Shown here: positions 24,620-35,900 of the stretch, piece by piece | Position numbering within the stretch: the first letter of the stretch is position 1 | How the letters are laid out: every line of letters starts with the position of its first letter | Assembly (NCBI GenBank): GCA_009667805.1 | Contig: CM019069.1 | Span: forward strand, 54,502,422 to 54,566,421 | Source: Leptobrachium leishanense | Lineage: Eukaryota; Chordata; Amphibia; Anura; Megophryidae | DNA length: 64,000 nucleotides | Reading direction: 5' to 3' | Position numbers and translations under genes: made by a program | The notes under the pieces: model-generated | Seen by the model: only the letters and a program-made list of their open reading frames with translations | What the model was told of the DNA's origin: nothing | Databases searched by the model: none

Positions 24620-25095
24620 AGAATTGTATTAGCGACTACAGATTTTAGATTTCATTTAGAATTTAATAAGCGGTTACAGATTTAAAACTAGCAGTAGACT
24701 ATAGCCATGGCTCTGCAGGACAGTGCTTACAGGAGCATTCCTGGATTTATCACTTGGTTTATACTTGATGAAATCCCAGGTGCTTTTCGAAACATGACCA
24801 TTTCATTGAACACGTAACGCAAATATACGGTCTATAGCTGACAATTATTTGAATCTTAAATTAGAAAGAAGTGATGGCTTGTACTAATTGCCTAATTTTC
24901 CAGTTTTTTAGCTGTTTTTTACTGTTGTTACAGCTTCAGCTGCTTAATTTACAAATGAAACAATTCTTTTAAATTAAAAAAATAATAAATCGACTTTACT
25001 TTTAAATATATTTACAGCGTATTAAGGTTTAATCACTTTAACTGAATGTGTGACACATGTCAATCTTTTTGATGCCGTATGGACAGAGTGACAAC
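24620..25095. other. Unassigned interval
   Basis: AT-rich, no gene recognised. Confidence 0.45.
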
Positions 25096-25097
25096 TA

Positions 25098-25542
25098 AGG
25101 CTAGGGTCAGATGAGCGCATTTTGTACGGACTGTGCGTCCGTGCAGTACGGACGTACTTACTGACTGACAACAAGGTAACACAGTCCGTTTTTTTCACTG
25201 ACGTATTTTTTGACTGATGTAGCAGGGAAAATAAATTACAATGATAAAACATTCTGTCCGTCAAAAATGCTGGACGTATAAATGCAGTCCGTCTGACCAC
25301 GCTCCATCACTCACACACACACAGCTATGCGGACGTTGTGGACGTGGCGCACTCTGCACGTCCGTTCTAGCAGTATTACGTTCTTGCCTAACCTGCGTCC
25401 GTTTGCAGCGTCCGTCAGCCCCCGCACTTCTGTGCGGACGTACTTCTTGTGTGGGGCTCCATTTAACACAATTGTATGCTATCACGGACGTACTTATGTG
25501 CGGCAACACGGACGTTAACACTGCGTTAGTCTGACCCCAGCC
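25098..25542. mobile_element. Family 2 MITE, second subfamily
   Basis: AGGCTAGGGTCAGATGAGCGC at the left and GTCTGACCCCAGCC at the right, flanked by TA. The interior is built from GTCCGT/ACGGAC motifs and differs from the 2128 type; the same interior recurs at 52371, 58375 and 63161. Confidence 0.85.
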
Positions 25543-25825
25543 TAAGCTGGTGACTGTAAAGTTTGCATAATGTTCTGTTTATGGTTTTGACACTCTGCTT
25601 CTTTTACACTTTTTTCTTCACTTTCCTCAAATTCTATCTTTGGTTCATTCTTCTCGCTACGGTTTTGTTTTATTATGAAAAATGTAAAAGTATGTAGCTC
25701 TGGCGCTAAGCTAATAGCATAGACTATAATAGAATTTTGTTACTGTTTATTTTTTTACCTCGCTTTGCTGCCAAACTAAAGAAGTATGTCCGACACCTGA
25801 AAGAGCATAGAGAGTTTAAACATTC

Positions 25826-27007
25826 CAAGGAAGATGTTCCCCAGGTGCACTCGAAGGTGGTGTGATCATTTTTTTACATATCCCAAGACATTAAAGATAT
25901 ATTATAAAAGGATTGTTTACGCCTTTATGGATAAGTAATAATAATACAGATGAAAAGTTCAGAAATATGGATAAAAGGTTCAGAATGAGTTCTTAAAGGG
26001 ATACTCCAGGCAATATGACCACCTCAGCTTTTTAAGGTGGTCATATTGCCTGAAGTATCCCACCCCCCTTCTACGTTTTTCCGATCGGCTGATATTGCTG
26101 AGAGAAGCGATCGGGTTTGAACTTCCCGCGTTTTGGAACTCTCGGCAAACCTGGGACGTCATTGCGCTACAAGCGCGATGACGTCCCACCGCTCCGGCAG
26201 AGTCGCGGGAACGCACAGGAGAAGGAGCCGGAGCCGCCGCTGTGAGGGGGAGTGGATTTTTAGACGAGCAGGCGGGGTGAACTTCAGCTCACCTCGCCGC
26301 TCGTGAACGCACACTGCTCTGCGCATGTGAGGGTGAATGAGCAGGATTCCGGGAGGAATCCTCCTGATTGGCTGGTTTACGTGATAGGCGCGCATGCGCT
26401 CTTTGCACATAAACCTTTAGCCAAGTTGAAAGTTTACCACGACGGGAGCGGAAAAGGAGGGAGGTGATAAAAAAAAACGCCGTTGGTAAAGTGTCGTTTT
26501 TAGGTTTTTAGGGTAAGTATAACATTAAAAAAAAAATACTGAATGACTAGTTAGGGCAATAGGTATAATATAACGTAAAAAAAGGGGGGGGGATTTTCAG
26601 CCTGGAGTATTCCTTTAAGGTTCCAGCATAGTACATTCTTACAATGTTGTCAGTGCAAATGGTCAGTCTTTTTGTTGTGGATTCATTCTCTCCGTCAGGG
26701 ATCACAAGAGATTCATGGTACACTGCAAAGTGAATAAATGAGGGGCACAATGAATCCACAACAAAAAGTCTGACCATTTGCAATGACATCATTGTAGAAT
26801 TTACTATGCTTGAACTTTAAGAATTTAAGAATTTATTCTGAACTTTTTATACACATTTCTGAACTTTTAATCTTTATTATTATTACTTCTTTATAAAAGT
26901 GTAACCAATCCTTTTATAATATATCTTTTAATGTCTTGGGATATATACATTTTTTTTGCACACCACCTTCAAGTGCGTCTGGGGAAGATCTTTCTGTGAA
27001 TGTTTTG
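25826..27007. repeat. Foldback element, left arm interrupted by a T2 MITE
   Basis: Left-arm pieces 25826-25992 and 26619-26700 pair with the right arm 26735-27007; for example TATATTATAAAAGGATTG (about 25899) pairs with CAATCCTTTTATAATATA (about 26908), and GGTCAGTCTTTTTGTTGTGG (26660) pairs with CCACAACAAAAAGTCTGACC (26757). The T2 MITE sits between the two left-arm pieces. Confidence 0.82.
25997..26614. mobile_element. T2/Kolobok-like MITE inserted in a foldback arm
   Basis: Begins AGGGATACTCCAGGC after TTAA (25993-25996) and ends GCCTGGAGTATTCCT before TTAA (26615-26618). The interior is GC-rich (26090-26400). The right arm of the surrounding foldback keeps the uninterrupted site with a single TTAA, confirming the duplication. 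Confidence 0.88.
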
Positions 27008-27454
27008 TTTTATCGTCTGCTCAGATTGCATTTTTTTCTGTTACTGCTTCTTCTGTTTTGGCCACTTTGGTACTGTAGTTCTTTAATTAGTCCCTTAAGC
27101 ATCACTATCGTGCTCTTTCCTTCAGATGTAACAATACCTGAACACAGTTTTGGGATAATCACACTGGAAGAGAAGAGCGGATACATATTGTTCTCATTTC
27201 ACAGACCCACTTATCAACTGACAAATGTATCTTCCATACGTTGCACTGAATTCTGACTTGTTACAATATTGCCCATATGCAGTATCTCCTACTATAACTA
27301 AGAACGTCCAAGAGTTCCTTCCTAATTTATTAAACTGGGAGATAAATACCTAACATAAAAGGAGGCAGGAGACAAAGGAAATCATATCATCATATATAAC
27401 ATTTATAGTAACTTAAACATTGTATTTGCAAGCTGACAGAGAGGCCAATTCATA

Positions 27455-28249
27455 CAGAGTTATTCAAAGAGCATCGAAAAGTCACCGCACGTTCAGTGAC
27501 TTTTCGTTCTCTTCAATTCGGCACGATTTGGCGATCCCATTTTGGTGACCCTGCGGTGTATTCAGTAAGCACCACAGGGCCGTCGTAATGCAGGGAAAAG
27601 TAGCCGCAAACCTGCCGAAAACTCACTGCAAAACCCGGCGAAGGTACACTGAAACTGGCAAAAACATCTGGATTAACCCCGCCGAAAACGCCAGAAAAAA
27701 ACAATCAGGAGCCGATCACACGCAGCGCAGTGGCTGGAAAAACCCACACCGCAGACGAATGCCAAAAAAAAAAACGCTCGCTTGAATGTTTGAAAAGTGA
27801 AACGCTGTTTGCAAAAAACTAATGAGCGAAAAAGTCTGAAATTTACATATGAGGTCCAATGAATGATAACAAAAAGGGCTGTTACAGAAAAAAGAACATA
27901 CGTTTAAAAAAAATTATATCCAAAAAATCTATAAATAGAGACTTTTTACTGCAGAATATTATAATCAACGGTTTATTAGATATTGAATTAAAATGGGAAT
28001 ATTTTTAACATTGAAGCCTATGGGATTCGCCTGAATAAACCTGTCGAATGGCAGGGCATTTCAGCAACTTTTCACTGCTGGTTTTTGTTCTTTGAATAGC
28101 CGAAGCATTGCTTCTCTATGGGGATTTCACTGCCCTCGAACAGGCACCGAACAGGCACCGTATGTGGAGGCAAGTTGCCAACATTTGGCAAATCGCCTGC
28201 ACTCTGAATAGCCTTTCGGCAGCCATTCGGATCTCTTTGAATAACCCTG
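27455..28249 (+). mobile_element. Family 1 MITE, complete copy (795 bp)
   Basis: CAGAGTTATTCAAAGAG at the left and CTCTTTGAATAACCCTG at the right, flanked by ATA on both sides. Same orientation and subterminal hairpin as 4212-5012. Confidence 0.85.
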
Positions 28250-28628
28250 ATAGTTTTGGCATAAACGACACTTGATAATAGAAATTATGTAAACATAAAA
28301 GCTGTTTTCCTAAAGTTTACATTTTATGTTCTATAAAAAAATATATAGTTCGCCATCTCTGGCGTTTGAATCTTTGAAATGATAAACATTTCCTCTCCAA
28401 ATACATATACACACATGCGTAGGGGAGTATTGGGTGTGTTGCTGCACTAGGTATTATAAATTCTGCTGACTCCCATCCTAAAGCAATTAAATAAAAAACA
28501 GGAACACAAACAAGATAATTAAAACAATATTGATGACCTGCTGGAGACGTTCATGCCAATATAAATGTAATTTAAAACAGAGGCAAAGTATCTTACGTAC
28601 ACCAAGTGAGACAACAAAATGTATTAAA
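28250..28628. other. Unassigned interval
   Basis: AT-rich, nothing recognised. Confidence 0.45.
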
Positions 28629-28636
28629 GTTTTGAT

Positions 28637-28799
28637 CAGGGTTTAGCAATCTTGCCCCCCTCCCCCCAGATGTTTTGAAACCACATCTCCCATGATGCTC
28701 AGCTACTCCTTAGGTTGGTAGATGCTAATGGGAAATAATGTAGTTCCAAAACATCTGGAAGGCCATTAGGCCAAGGTTGCTGACCCCTGGTTTAGAGCA
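28637..28799. mobile_element. hAT-like palindromic MITE
   Basis: CAGGGTTTAGCAATCTTG at the left and CAAGGTTGCTGACCCCTG at the right with the CCAGATGTTTTGAAACCACA body and complement. Related to 23575-23710. Flanking 8-mers match only partly. Confidence 0.75.
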
Positions 28800-28807
28800 T
28801 GGGTAGA

Positions 28808-28885
28808 TAATATTGGCCCTCCAGATGTTGGATGTTGTGAATGTTAAATGACAAACATCTGTAGGGTTAAGATTGCGGAGCTCTG
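28808..28885. mobile_element. Short hAT-like MITE next to a relative
   Basis: CATGGGTAGATAATATTGGC at the left and GATTGCGGAGCTCTG at the right; flanked by GTTTAGAG (28800-28807) and GTTTAGGG (28886-28893), 7 of 8 matching. It inserted directly at the edge of the preceding MITE. Confidence 0.6.
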
Positions 28886-28893
28886 GTTTAGGG

Positions 28894-30552
28894 ACTTCTT
28901 GCTTGGAATTTTATTGCTTTGGAGCTCTGTTATACACCTGCATAACTCACGTATTCTGGACCTCTAAAAGATAGGACACAAGGAAAAAAAATGCTGCCGC
29001 CCTCCAATCTGCTGCTCTAGGCCTAGTCCTGGTCGACCTATGAAAGAATGCAGCCCTGAATGTTCCAATCAGTCATATGGTATTGACGTTATAGTGATAT
29101 GCAAAGCAGATTGTAGTCATTTTACTTTCTGGCTTTCATCTGCAAATTGTTTCAGTAGAGAGTAAACAGAATTATTTGGCTCTATTCAACTTCTACAGAT
29201 AATGCGCCGCTCGCTAATAAGAGCATTTACATATCGGAGCTGTCTGCAAATAAATGTTGACACACTGAACCATTCTGAAAGCAGAGGAGTTTCTAGGATA
29301 GGATAAAATATATTCAAAGATACAAACGTTAAATTCTAAATCCATATTGTATCAGGGAATTATATAGTCTGCCAAGTCACAATACAAACAAGTTTAATAT
29401 CTATGCATACAAAGTGCTATTAAATTACATGGTAAAAAAGATATCATATAGCTAACGTTATTTTTTTATACAATATAATTCCTAAATATCAAAATATGTT
29501 ATAAAAGAGTCCCGTACGCATGAGAAATTACGTAAATAGGGACACTCTACAATGGGTGGTATATTTTATCATGATTTATATAGCCCTTATGTGTCACCTG
29601 GGCATCACATATGTACTGTAGAGGAACACTATTAACCCTTTGTCGCTGGGCGGAATGTGCTCGGCAGGAGGGAGTTAACGCTAGCAGGGTGTACTAGTAC
29701 GCCCCGTTCGCCAGCCGCTGTGGCAGGCCTTTCTCCGGCCCCCTAGCTGCTGACACACGGCACACATCATTGGCTACAGGGGGACAGCATGAGTTCAGGC
29801 CGTCCCACAGCAGCCAACGGTGTGCAGTGACTGCCAGGTGGGGCAAAGGAGGCCCATTGAAGTCAGCGGGGCGACTATGCCACCCCGCGGCTTCAAGGAG
29901 CATCCATACTATGCCATCCACATGGCGAGAGAAGGTTAAAGAGTAGAGTTTGCCCCTCGCCGCACACAGTTCCTTCTCTTTGGCTCAGGGACTCCAGAAC
30001 CCAGAAGTCCCAGAAGCTTTTTAATGCAACTTACATAGTTTAGGAGACACAAATTGTGCAGTGCAATGGAAATTGTGCACTTTACGTATGCAAGGTTCGT
30101 ATCGCCTGTGCAGAACAATGGATCGGAGTTGCACACAAGTGCAGATCCGATCCGTCGGCTGCCTCTCTGAGACCGCTCACTGCAGTGCCAACGTCTTTGA
30201 TGACCAATCAGGTGATTGGCAGCTGGGAAATTCAAAAATCACACCTCATGGTGAAGCTGTCATGGTCCTCGTTCCGTTGCCACAGTTACTGCGGACAAGC
30301 AGACCGCTCCTACTGCACCAAGAAGAGAAGACCTATGACCTCACCCTACACACCAGGTAATCGCATCCATGAGCATTGCTCAGTGTTCCTCCCCTCTCCA
30401 GAGCAGACCGTCCAATGAAGAGAGCATGTGCCGCCCGGGAGCCCCTCCTATTCCACGTCACAAGCGCCGCACATCTCTGAATGATGATGTGAATGTAGTG
30501 CCGCACACCTGAACGTAACCTTCATCCTCCTTCTCACATAAAAGAGCATCGG
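28894..30552. other. Unassigned interval, GC-rich from about 29640
   Basis: 28894-29630 is ordinary AT-rich sequence. 29640-30552 is clearly more GC- and CpG-rich; frames of up to 120 aa occur on both strands without recognisable domains. It may be an old LTR-element relic interrupted by the solo LTR at 30558. Confidence 0.4.
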
Positions 30553-30557
30553 ACGGG

Positions 30558-31312
30558 TCTGACGTTCCCCGGGACAGACCTGGTGGACCCTGGCAACAGA
30601 CCTCTAGCCCTCCGATCCTTGTAATGGTCGGGACCACTAACCCTAACCCCTAGCAGACACAGGGACCAGAGAAAATGGCAACACACAGAAAGATTATACT
30701 GCGCAACAGTATACGACAGAGCTATGCAGTACACAGCTTGAAAGACTGGCAGCGAATTACCAGACAGGGATACAGAGGAATTGTTGGACCAAACCGGGTC
30801 AGCAAAATACGGACACTTATTCTGTGCTACTGCTAATGCACTAGTAGCAGATAAACCAGACAGGGACACAGAGGGAAGGAACATACGTATGACCAAACCG
30901 GGTCAGCAAAGTAATATACATTATTTTCTGCGCTATAGTATATGTGGCAGAGTCAAACAGCACACGCTAACAGCACCAGGAGAAAACAGTACAGGCAGGG
31001 AGAAAGAGACAGACAGTAGTCGAAGTTCAGGCAAAAGGTCGGCAACAATTCGGGTCCTCAGACCAGCAGGGTCAATATCAGATAAACAAACTCTTTTACA
31101 GCTTAGCGATGCTGGACTGAAAGTCCACGACAAGGCAAGGGCTAATGCGCGCGCTCCTGCTTTGAAGCTCGGCATCGCCGCGTCATCAGGGTGCGCCCCG
31201 CCCCTGATTGGTTGCAGACACGCCGGGTGCCGCCGGAGTTCCTGACACCCGGCCAGGCGGAATGGCTCCTACAGGGTCCTCCTGCCTGCCTCCCTGGACC
31301 CTGGACGTCACA
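30558..31312 (-). mobile_element. Solo LTR of a gypsy-like retrotransposon (755 bp)
   Basis: The minus-strand start is TGTGACGTCCAGGG (31312) and the other end is near 30558 (plus TCTGACG, one base off the expected TG start). ACGGG is duplicated at 30553-30557 and 31313-31317, a 5-bp duplication as expected for LTR integration. It contains a diverged internal duplication of about 120 bp ('CCAAACCGGGTCAGCAAA' at about 30788 and 30893). No internal retroviral genes adjoin it. A fragment of the same LTR is at 55790-56116. Confidence 0.75.
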
Positions 31313-31317
31313 ACGGG

Positions 31318-31959
31318 TGAGTCATTGCTCATTTATTTTGTTCCAAATACTGAGCTGTCTTTGACCCTTACCCTCCTGCTTGAATCTTTATCTATTGAAC
31401 TCCTATTGCCAGGCATGCACTGGCCATTCGGACTACAGGGAGATTCCCGGTGGGCCGATGGCTCAATGGGCTGGTGTGAATGATGGTTCACCGCACGACT
31501 TGCACTGCCCTTAATAGGTGAGGTGAGAACTACCTCACCATCTGTAAAACAGAAGAGTCTGCCGCAGTCTCATATTGGGGCCACTGTGCCAGTGACACCC
31601 GCTGCACATCCACCTCACTTTAAGACATGGTGCGCATTCAACCTCAAAGCCACTGTGTTTCTTTACCTAATCGCTCTGCAGCAACTCTGGTATCTGTAAA
31701 GTGATTGGTTGAGCGATCCGGTTGGTTTATAAACTATTTTTGTGCGTGTTTGTATAATTAAACTGTGGGCCGGTCTGTATGAAGTCCAGGGCTGATTTTT
31801 TTTCCTAGTCCAGACCTGCCTATTGCCGAACCCTGCTTGACACTGGTCACTCTGATTTCTGCCCGCCTAAAGACCCCTGCTTGAAACTGACCACCCTGAT
31901 TGCCCCCTGCCTACTGACCTCTGCTGATACCACAGATTCCCTGTAGCCAGACTACCGAC
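31318..31959. other. Unassigned interval
   Basis: Continuation of the host or older repeat sequence around the solo LTR; no gene recognised. Confidence 0.4.
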
Positions 31960-32123
31960 TAAGGCTAGGGTCAGACGAACTGTCACGGGGATCCAGGGGA
32001 TGGGGCGCCTGGCAGCAGCTTCCTCGCTGCTCGCTGGCCAGGCGCCGAATGTAAGCGCTTCCGGGCCCGCTCACGTGGGACGCCGAGGGGCGGGGCCTGG
32101 CGCTGTGACGCGGACCCGCCGGG

Positions 32124-32163
32124 TTTAAATCCCAGTCTCTCCCATACACCGGTGCCCTGACGT
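32124..32163 (+). promoter_or_regulatory. LTR core promoter and self-primer sequence
   Basis: TTTAAAT at 32124-32130 is TATA-like. Thirty bases downstream, 32154-32163 (GCCCTGACGT) is the exact complement of the primer-binding site at 32959-32968. In Tf1/sushi retrotransposons the first bases of the mRNA serve as the primer, so 32154 is the predicted transcript start. Start site not demonstrated. Confidence 0.65.
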
Positions 32164-32214
32164 GGTATTCACATCCCGCAGAGCTCTTGTGTTATTTTCC
32201 TGAACGTGTCCTCT

Positions 32215-32530
32215 TGTGTATTGACCCCTGGCATTGGCAAACGAACCCTCCTGTGTACCGACCCCTGGCATTGGCAAACGAACCCTCCTGTGTACCGACC
32301 CCTGGCATTGGCAAACGAACCCTCCTGTGTACCGACCCCTGGCATTGGCAAACGAACCCTCCTGTGTACCGACCCCTGGCATTGGCAAACGAACCCTCCT
32401 GTGTACCGACCCCTGGCATTGGCAAACGAACCCTCCTGTGTATCGACCCCTGGCATTGGCAAACGAACCTCCTTGTGTATGACTCCTGGCATTGGCAAAC
32501 GTACCCCTCTGTGTATGACTCCTGGCGTTT
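32215..32530 (+). repeat. 37-bp tandem array in the LTR leader region
   Basis: Eight full units and one degenerate unit of a 37-bp repeat containing CCCCTGGCATTGGCAAACGA. Because the unit has no stop codon in any frame, all frames through it look open. It lies downstream of the predicted transcript start. A 36-bp version occurs in gypsy element 2. Confidence 0.95.
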
Positions 32531-32956
32531 GCATATACTCTGTTCTAGGTTCTGCCCTTAACGTTGATACCGAGGTCAGTTTGTGTGGCATCCTAAGCAC
32601 ACATCAGCCTACCTCTGCTATTACTAAAGTCCTAGGGAGGACTTGTGATCTGGTCTGTACCCCTGTCTGGTATTTCCCTTTCTTTGTCTGTTACCTGTTT
32701 CGTTGCCTTTATAGCTTTACCGACCATTCAAGGATCGGAAGAGTAGAAAGGGAGTTGCATAAAGAGATTTATATCTTAGCAGTCAGAAAGATTCGTGACA
32801 ATACCCTATTCCATACCTCTGTCTGGTGTTACCCCTTATTCATATACTGTCTGGTTATTTGTCTGTTTAGTATCACCGACCATTCAAGGATCGGAAGGGT
32901 AGAGAGCGGTCTGCGTAAAGGGACCACACTGTTGATTATCAGGGGGATCCGTGACA

Positions 32957-32970
32957 TTACGTCAGGGCCA
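32957..32970 (+). promoter_or_regulatory. Primer-binding site (self-priming type)
   Basis: TTACGTCAGGGCCA directly follows the 5' LTR and precedes the gag ATG at 32971. ACGTCAGGGC (32959-32968) is complementary to LTR bases 32154-32163. It does not look like a typical tRNA 3'-end complement (no TGG-start motif at the LTR edge). Confidence 0.75.
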
Positions 32971-35900
32971 ATGGATCCCGCAGACCTCTCTAACCAGCTG
33001 GCACGTATCGCAGCCAGACAAGAGGAACAGGACCATAGGATGGACCAGATTTCTCTCGCTCTGCAAACCCTGTTAAATCGGTCCAATACAGGTACCACAA
33101 ACCCTCCAGATCCAGTGTTACCTAGGGTCAGTCCGGTCCCCCCTGAAGGACATAGGCTGAGTATGAAAGCACCCCTACGCTACGATGGTACACCAAGCCT
33201 ATGTCGGGGGTTTTTGACTCAACTCGAGATTCTGTTTGAGAACAATCCAGGTTCTTGTATGTCTGATAAAGCCAAAGTAGGATATCTGATTAATCATTTA
33301 ACAGAAAAAGCTTTATTGTGGGCTACGCCGTTGTGGGAAAATAAGAAACCCATCATTTATGACTATGAGGGTTTCACCTCTGAGTTAAAACGTACCTTTG
33401 ATCCCTCTAGAAGGGCTACCAATGCGGGTAGGTCCTTGTTTCATATCAAACAAGGAAATAAGAGGGTTGCCGATTATGCCATAGAGTTTAAGACATTGGT
33501 TTCTGAAGTACTTTGGCCGAACGACGTTTTAACCTTAGCCTTTACCGAAGGCTTGAACGAGGCTTTTATGTTTGAACTGGCTCCCTTAAAATTACCAGAA
33601 AGTCTGGACCACCTGATAGATTTCTGTATAGCCATGGACGATCAAATCAGGGAAAGGAGACACCCCAGAGATAGACCCAGAAGGGTCTTGCCTCCTTTAC
33701 CCTCGTTACCCAGACACCCCAGTACATCAGGTGGTTCGGAGAATGTAAAAACAGATTTACCGGTTGTTGAACCCATGCAAATAGGGAGGACTGGTATTTC
33801 AGAAGCAGAAAAAGCTCACAGAAAAGAAAAGGGGCTCTGCTTTTATTGTGCAGGGGCAGATCACTTCCGCCTTCAATGTCCTCAGAGACCCAGGGTTGGC
33901 AGAGTTGAACATAGCAGAATGGGATTCAGAACAGGAGACACCCAGGTTGTCGGTTCTCTGTGTGCCTCCTTTGTGGATAATGAAAAAAAGAAATCCAGGA
34001 TTCTGTTACCGGTCTCCCTATCCTGCGGGGGGGTTCACCTCAAGACTGAGGCGTTTTTGGACTCTGGGGCCTCAGGCAATTTTATGGATAAGAATTTTGC
34101 TGCCAAAAGCCTCATACCACTAGTTCTCAGAGAAAGGCCTCTAAGGGTGGAGGCCATAGATGGTAACCCCCTGTCATGTCCACATATCACTCACGACACA
34201 GTCGATGTATGTATTAAAATAGGAGTTTTGCACCAAGAGACAATAAGATTTCAAATCATTGAATCACCCTCATGTCCTATCGTCCTTGGGTTTCCATGGC
34301 TAATAGAGCACAACCCAGTAGTCGATTGGGTCCAGAGAGACATAAAATGTTGGGGTCAGAGTTGTCAGTTCAAGTGCCTAGGCACAGTTAATGTGATTGG
34401 TAGCCTCAATATTGCCACAGCCCCTCCTTTGTCCACAGAGGTCCCTGAATGTTACAGGGCATTGAAGGAGGTATTCTCTAAAGCCAGGACTGAGGTTCTA
34501 CCACCACATCGTCCATATGACTGTGCTATTGACTTGCTCCCCGGTACGATGCCTCCTAGGGGTCACGTATACCCTTTGTCACAAAGGGAGAACGACATTA
34601 TGGAGGAATATATAAGGGAGAATCTGGAACGAGGATTCATTAGACGGTCCTCCTCTCCAGCAGGAGCAGGTTTCTTCTTTGTTTCCAAGAAAGAGGGAGA
34701 TCTGCGACCTTGCATCGACTATAGGGGTTTAAATAGGATCACTATAAGAAATGCATATCCCATACCTCTCATAACAGAATTGTTTGACCGATTGAAAGGG
34801 GCTCGTGTCTATACTAAGCTTGATTTACGCGGAGCGTACAACCTGGTCAGGGTTAAAAAGGGAGACGAATGGAAAACGGCTTTTAATACACGTAGCGGGC
34901 ATTACGAATACCTGGTGATGCCTTTTGGGTTATGTAATGCGCCAGCCGTCTTTCAGGACCTGATAAATGACACTCTAAGGGAATTTCTGCAAGAATTCGT
35001 CATAGTATATCTGGATGATATCCTGATATACTCTCCTGATGTGGACACTCATCATGTCCACGTAAAACAAGTCTTGACTAAACTATTGAAGGCTGGATTG
35101 TACTGTAAGCTAGAAAAATGTCTATTCGACATAGTAACCGTGCAATTCCTTGGTTATATTATAACCCCTGGAGGGTTTCAAATGGACCCTAAGAAGCTCT
35201 CAGCTATTCTCGACTGGCCTCTACCCCAAGGACTTAAAGCCATTCAGAGGTTTCTGGGGTTTACGAATTATTACAGAAGGTTCATTAAAGATTTTTCGGC
35301 CTTGGTGGCCCCTCTCACGGCTATGACAAAGAAAGGGGTGGGAAATCAGAAATGGACACCTCAAGCCACTCAAGCCTTTGAGACACTAAAGCAAGCCTTT
35401 ACTACTGCCCCTGTTCTCCGGCATCCAGATCCGGCTCTGCCTTTCCAAGTAGAAGTTGACGCCTCCGAACTAGGCCTTGGTGCAGTCTTGTCCCAAAGGG
35501 AGGCTCCTGACAAACCCTTGCATCCATGCGGCTTCTATTCTCGAAAGTTGTCTCCAGCAGAGAAGAACTATGACATTGGAAATAGAGAGTTATTAGCAGT
35601 CATCGCGGCCTTGGCAGAATGGAGATACTTATTAGAAGGGTCTAAGGACCCCATTGTTATCATAACCGACCATAAGAATCTCACGTACATTGGAGATGCC
35701 AAACGTTTAAACTCCAGACAAGCGAGATGGTCATTGTTTCTTTCAAGTTTTAATTACGTGCTTACCTATAGACCTGGGTCCAGAAACATTAAAGCAGACG
35801 CATTGTCGAGACAATATGAGTCTTATGAACATAATATCCAAGATCAGCATCCCATTGTTCCCCAGGAGAGGATTATAGCCGCTACCACGATTAGTGTTTC

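Larger units (their letters stand above)
31981..32956 (+). repeat. 5' LTR of gypsy element 1
   Basis: 976 bp, TGTCACGG to CCGTGACA. It contains a TATA-like box (32124-32130), a predicted transcript start near 32154, a tandem array of 37-bp units (about 32215-32530), and a 156-bp tandem duplication near its end (period between 32721 and 32877). Confidence 0.95.

Noticed and set aside
24203..24685. 160-codon plus frame
   Set aside because: It runs through the short foldback MITE at 24436-24617 and has no domain.
25765..25860. Short coding-looking segment (KLKKYVRHLKEHREF) as an exon
   Set aside because: It overlaps the foldback arm, is short, and lacks clear splice sites; too weak to report as a gene.
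32215..32530. Regular array resembling a CRISPR
   Set aside because: Units are head-to-tail without unique spacers, lie inside an LTR, and the sequence is eukaryotic.
32125..32600. Frames of 80-140 codons on both strands over the LTR array
   Set aside because: The 37-bp unit has no stop in several frames, so these mirror the repeat; only the frame continuous with gag is discussed as a possible leader.
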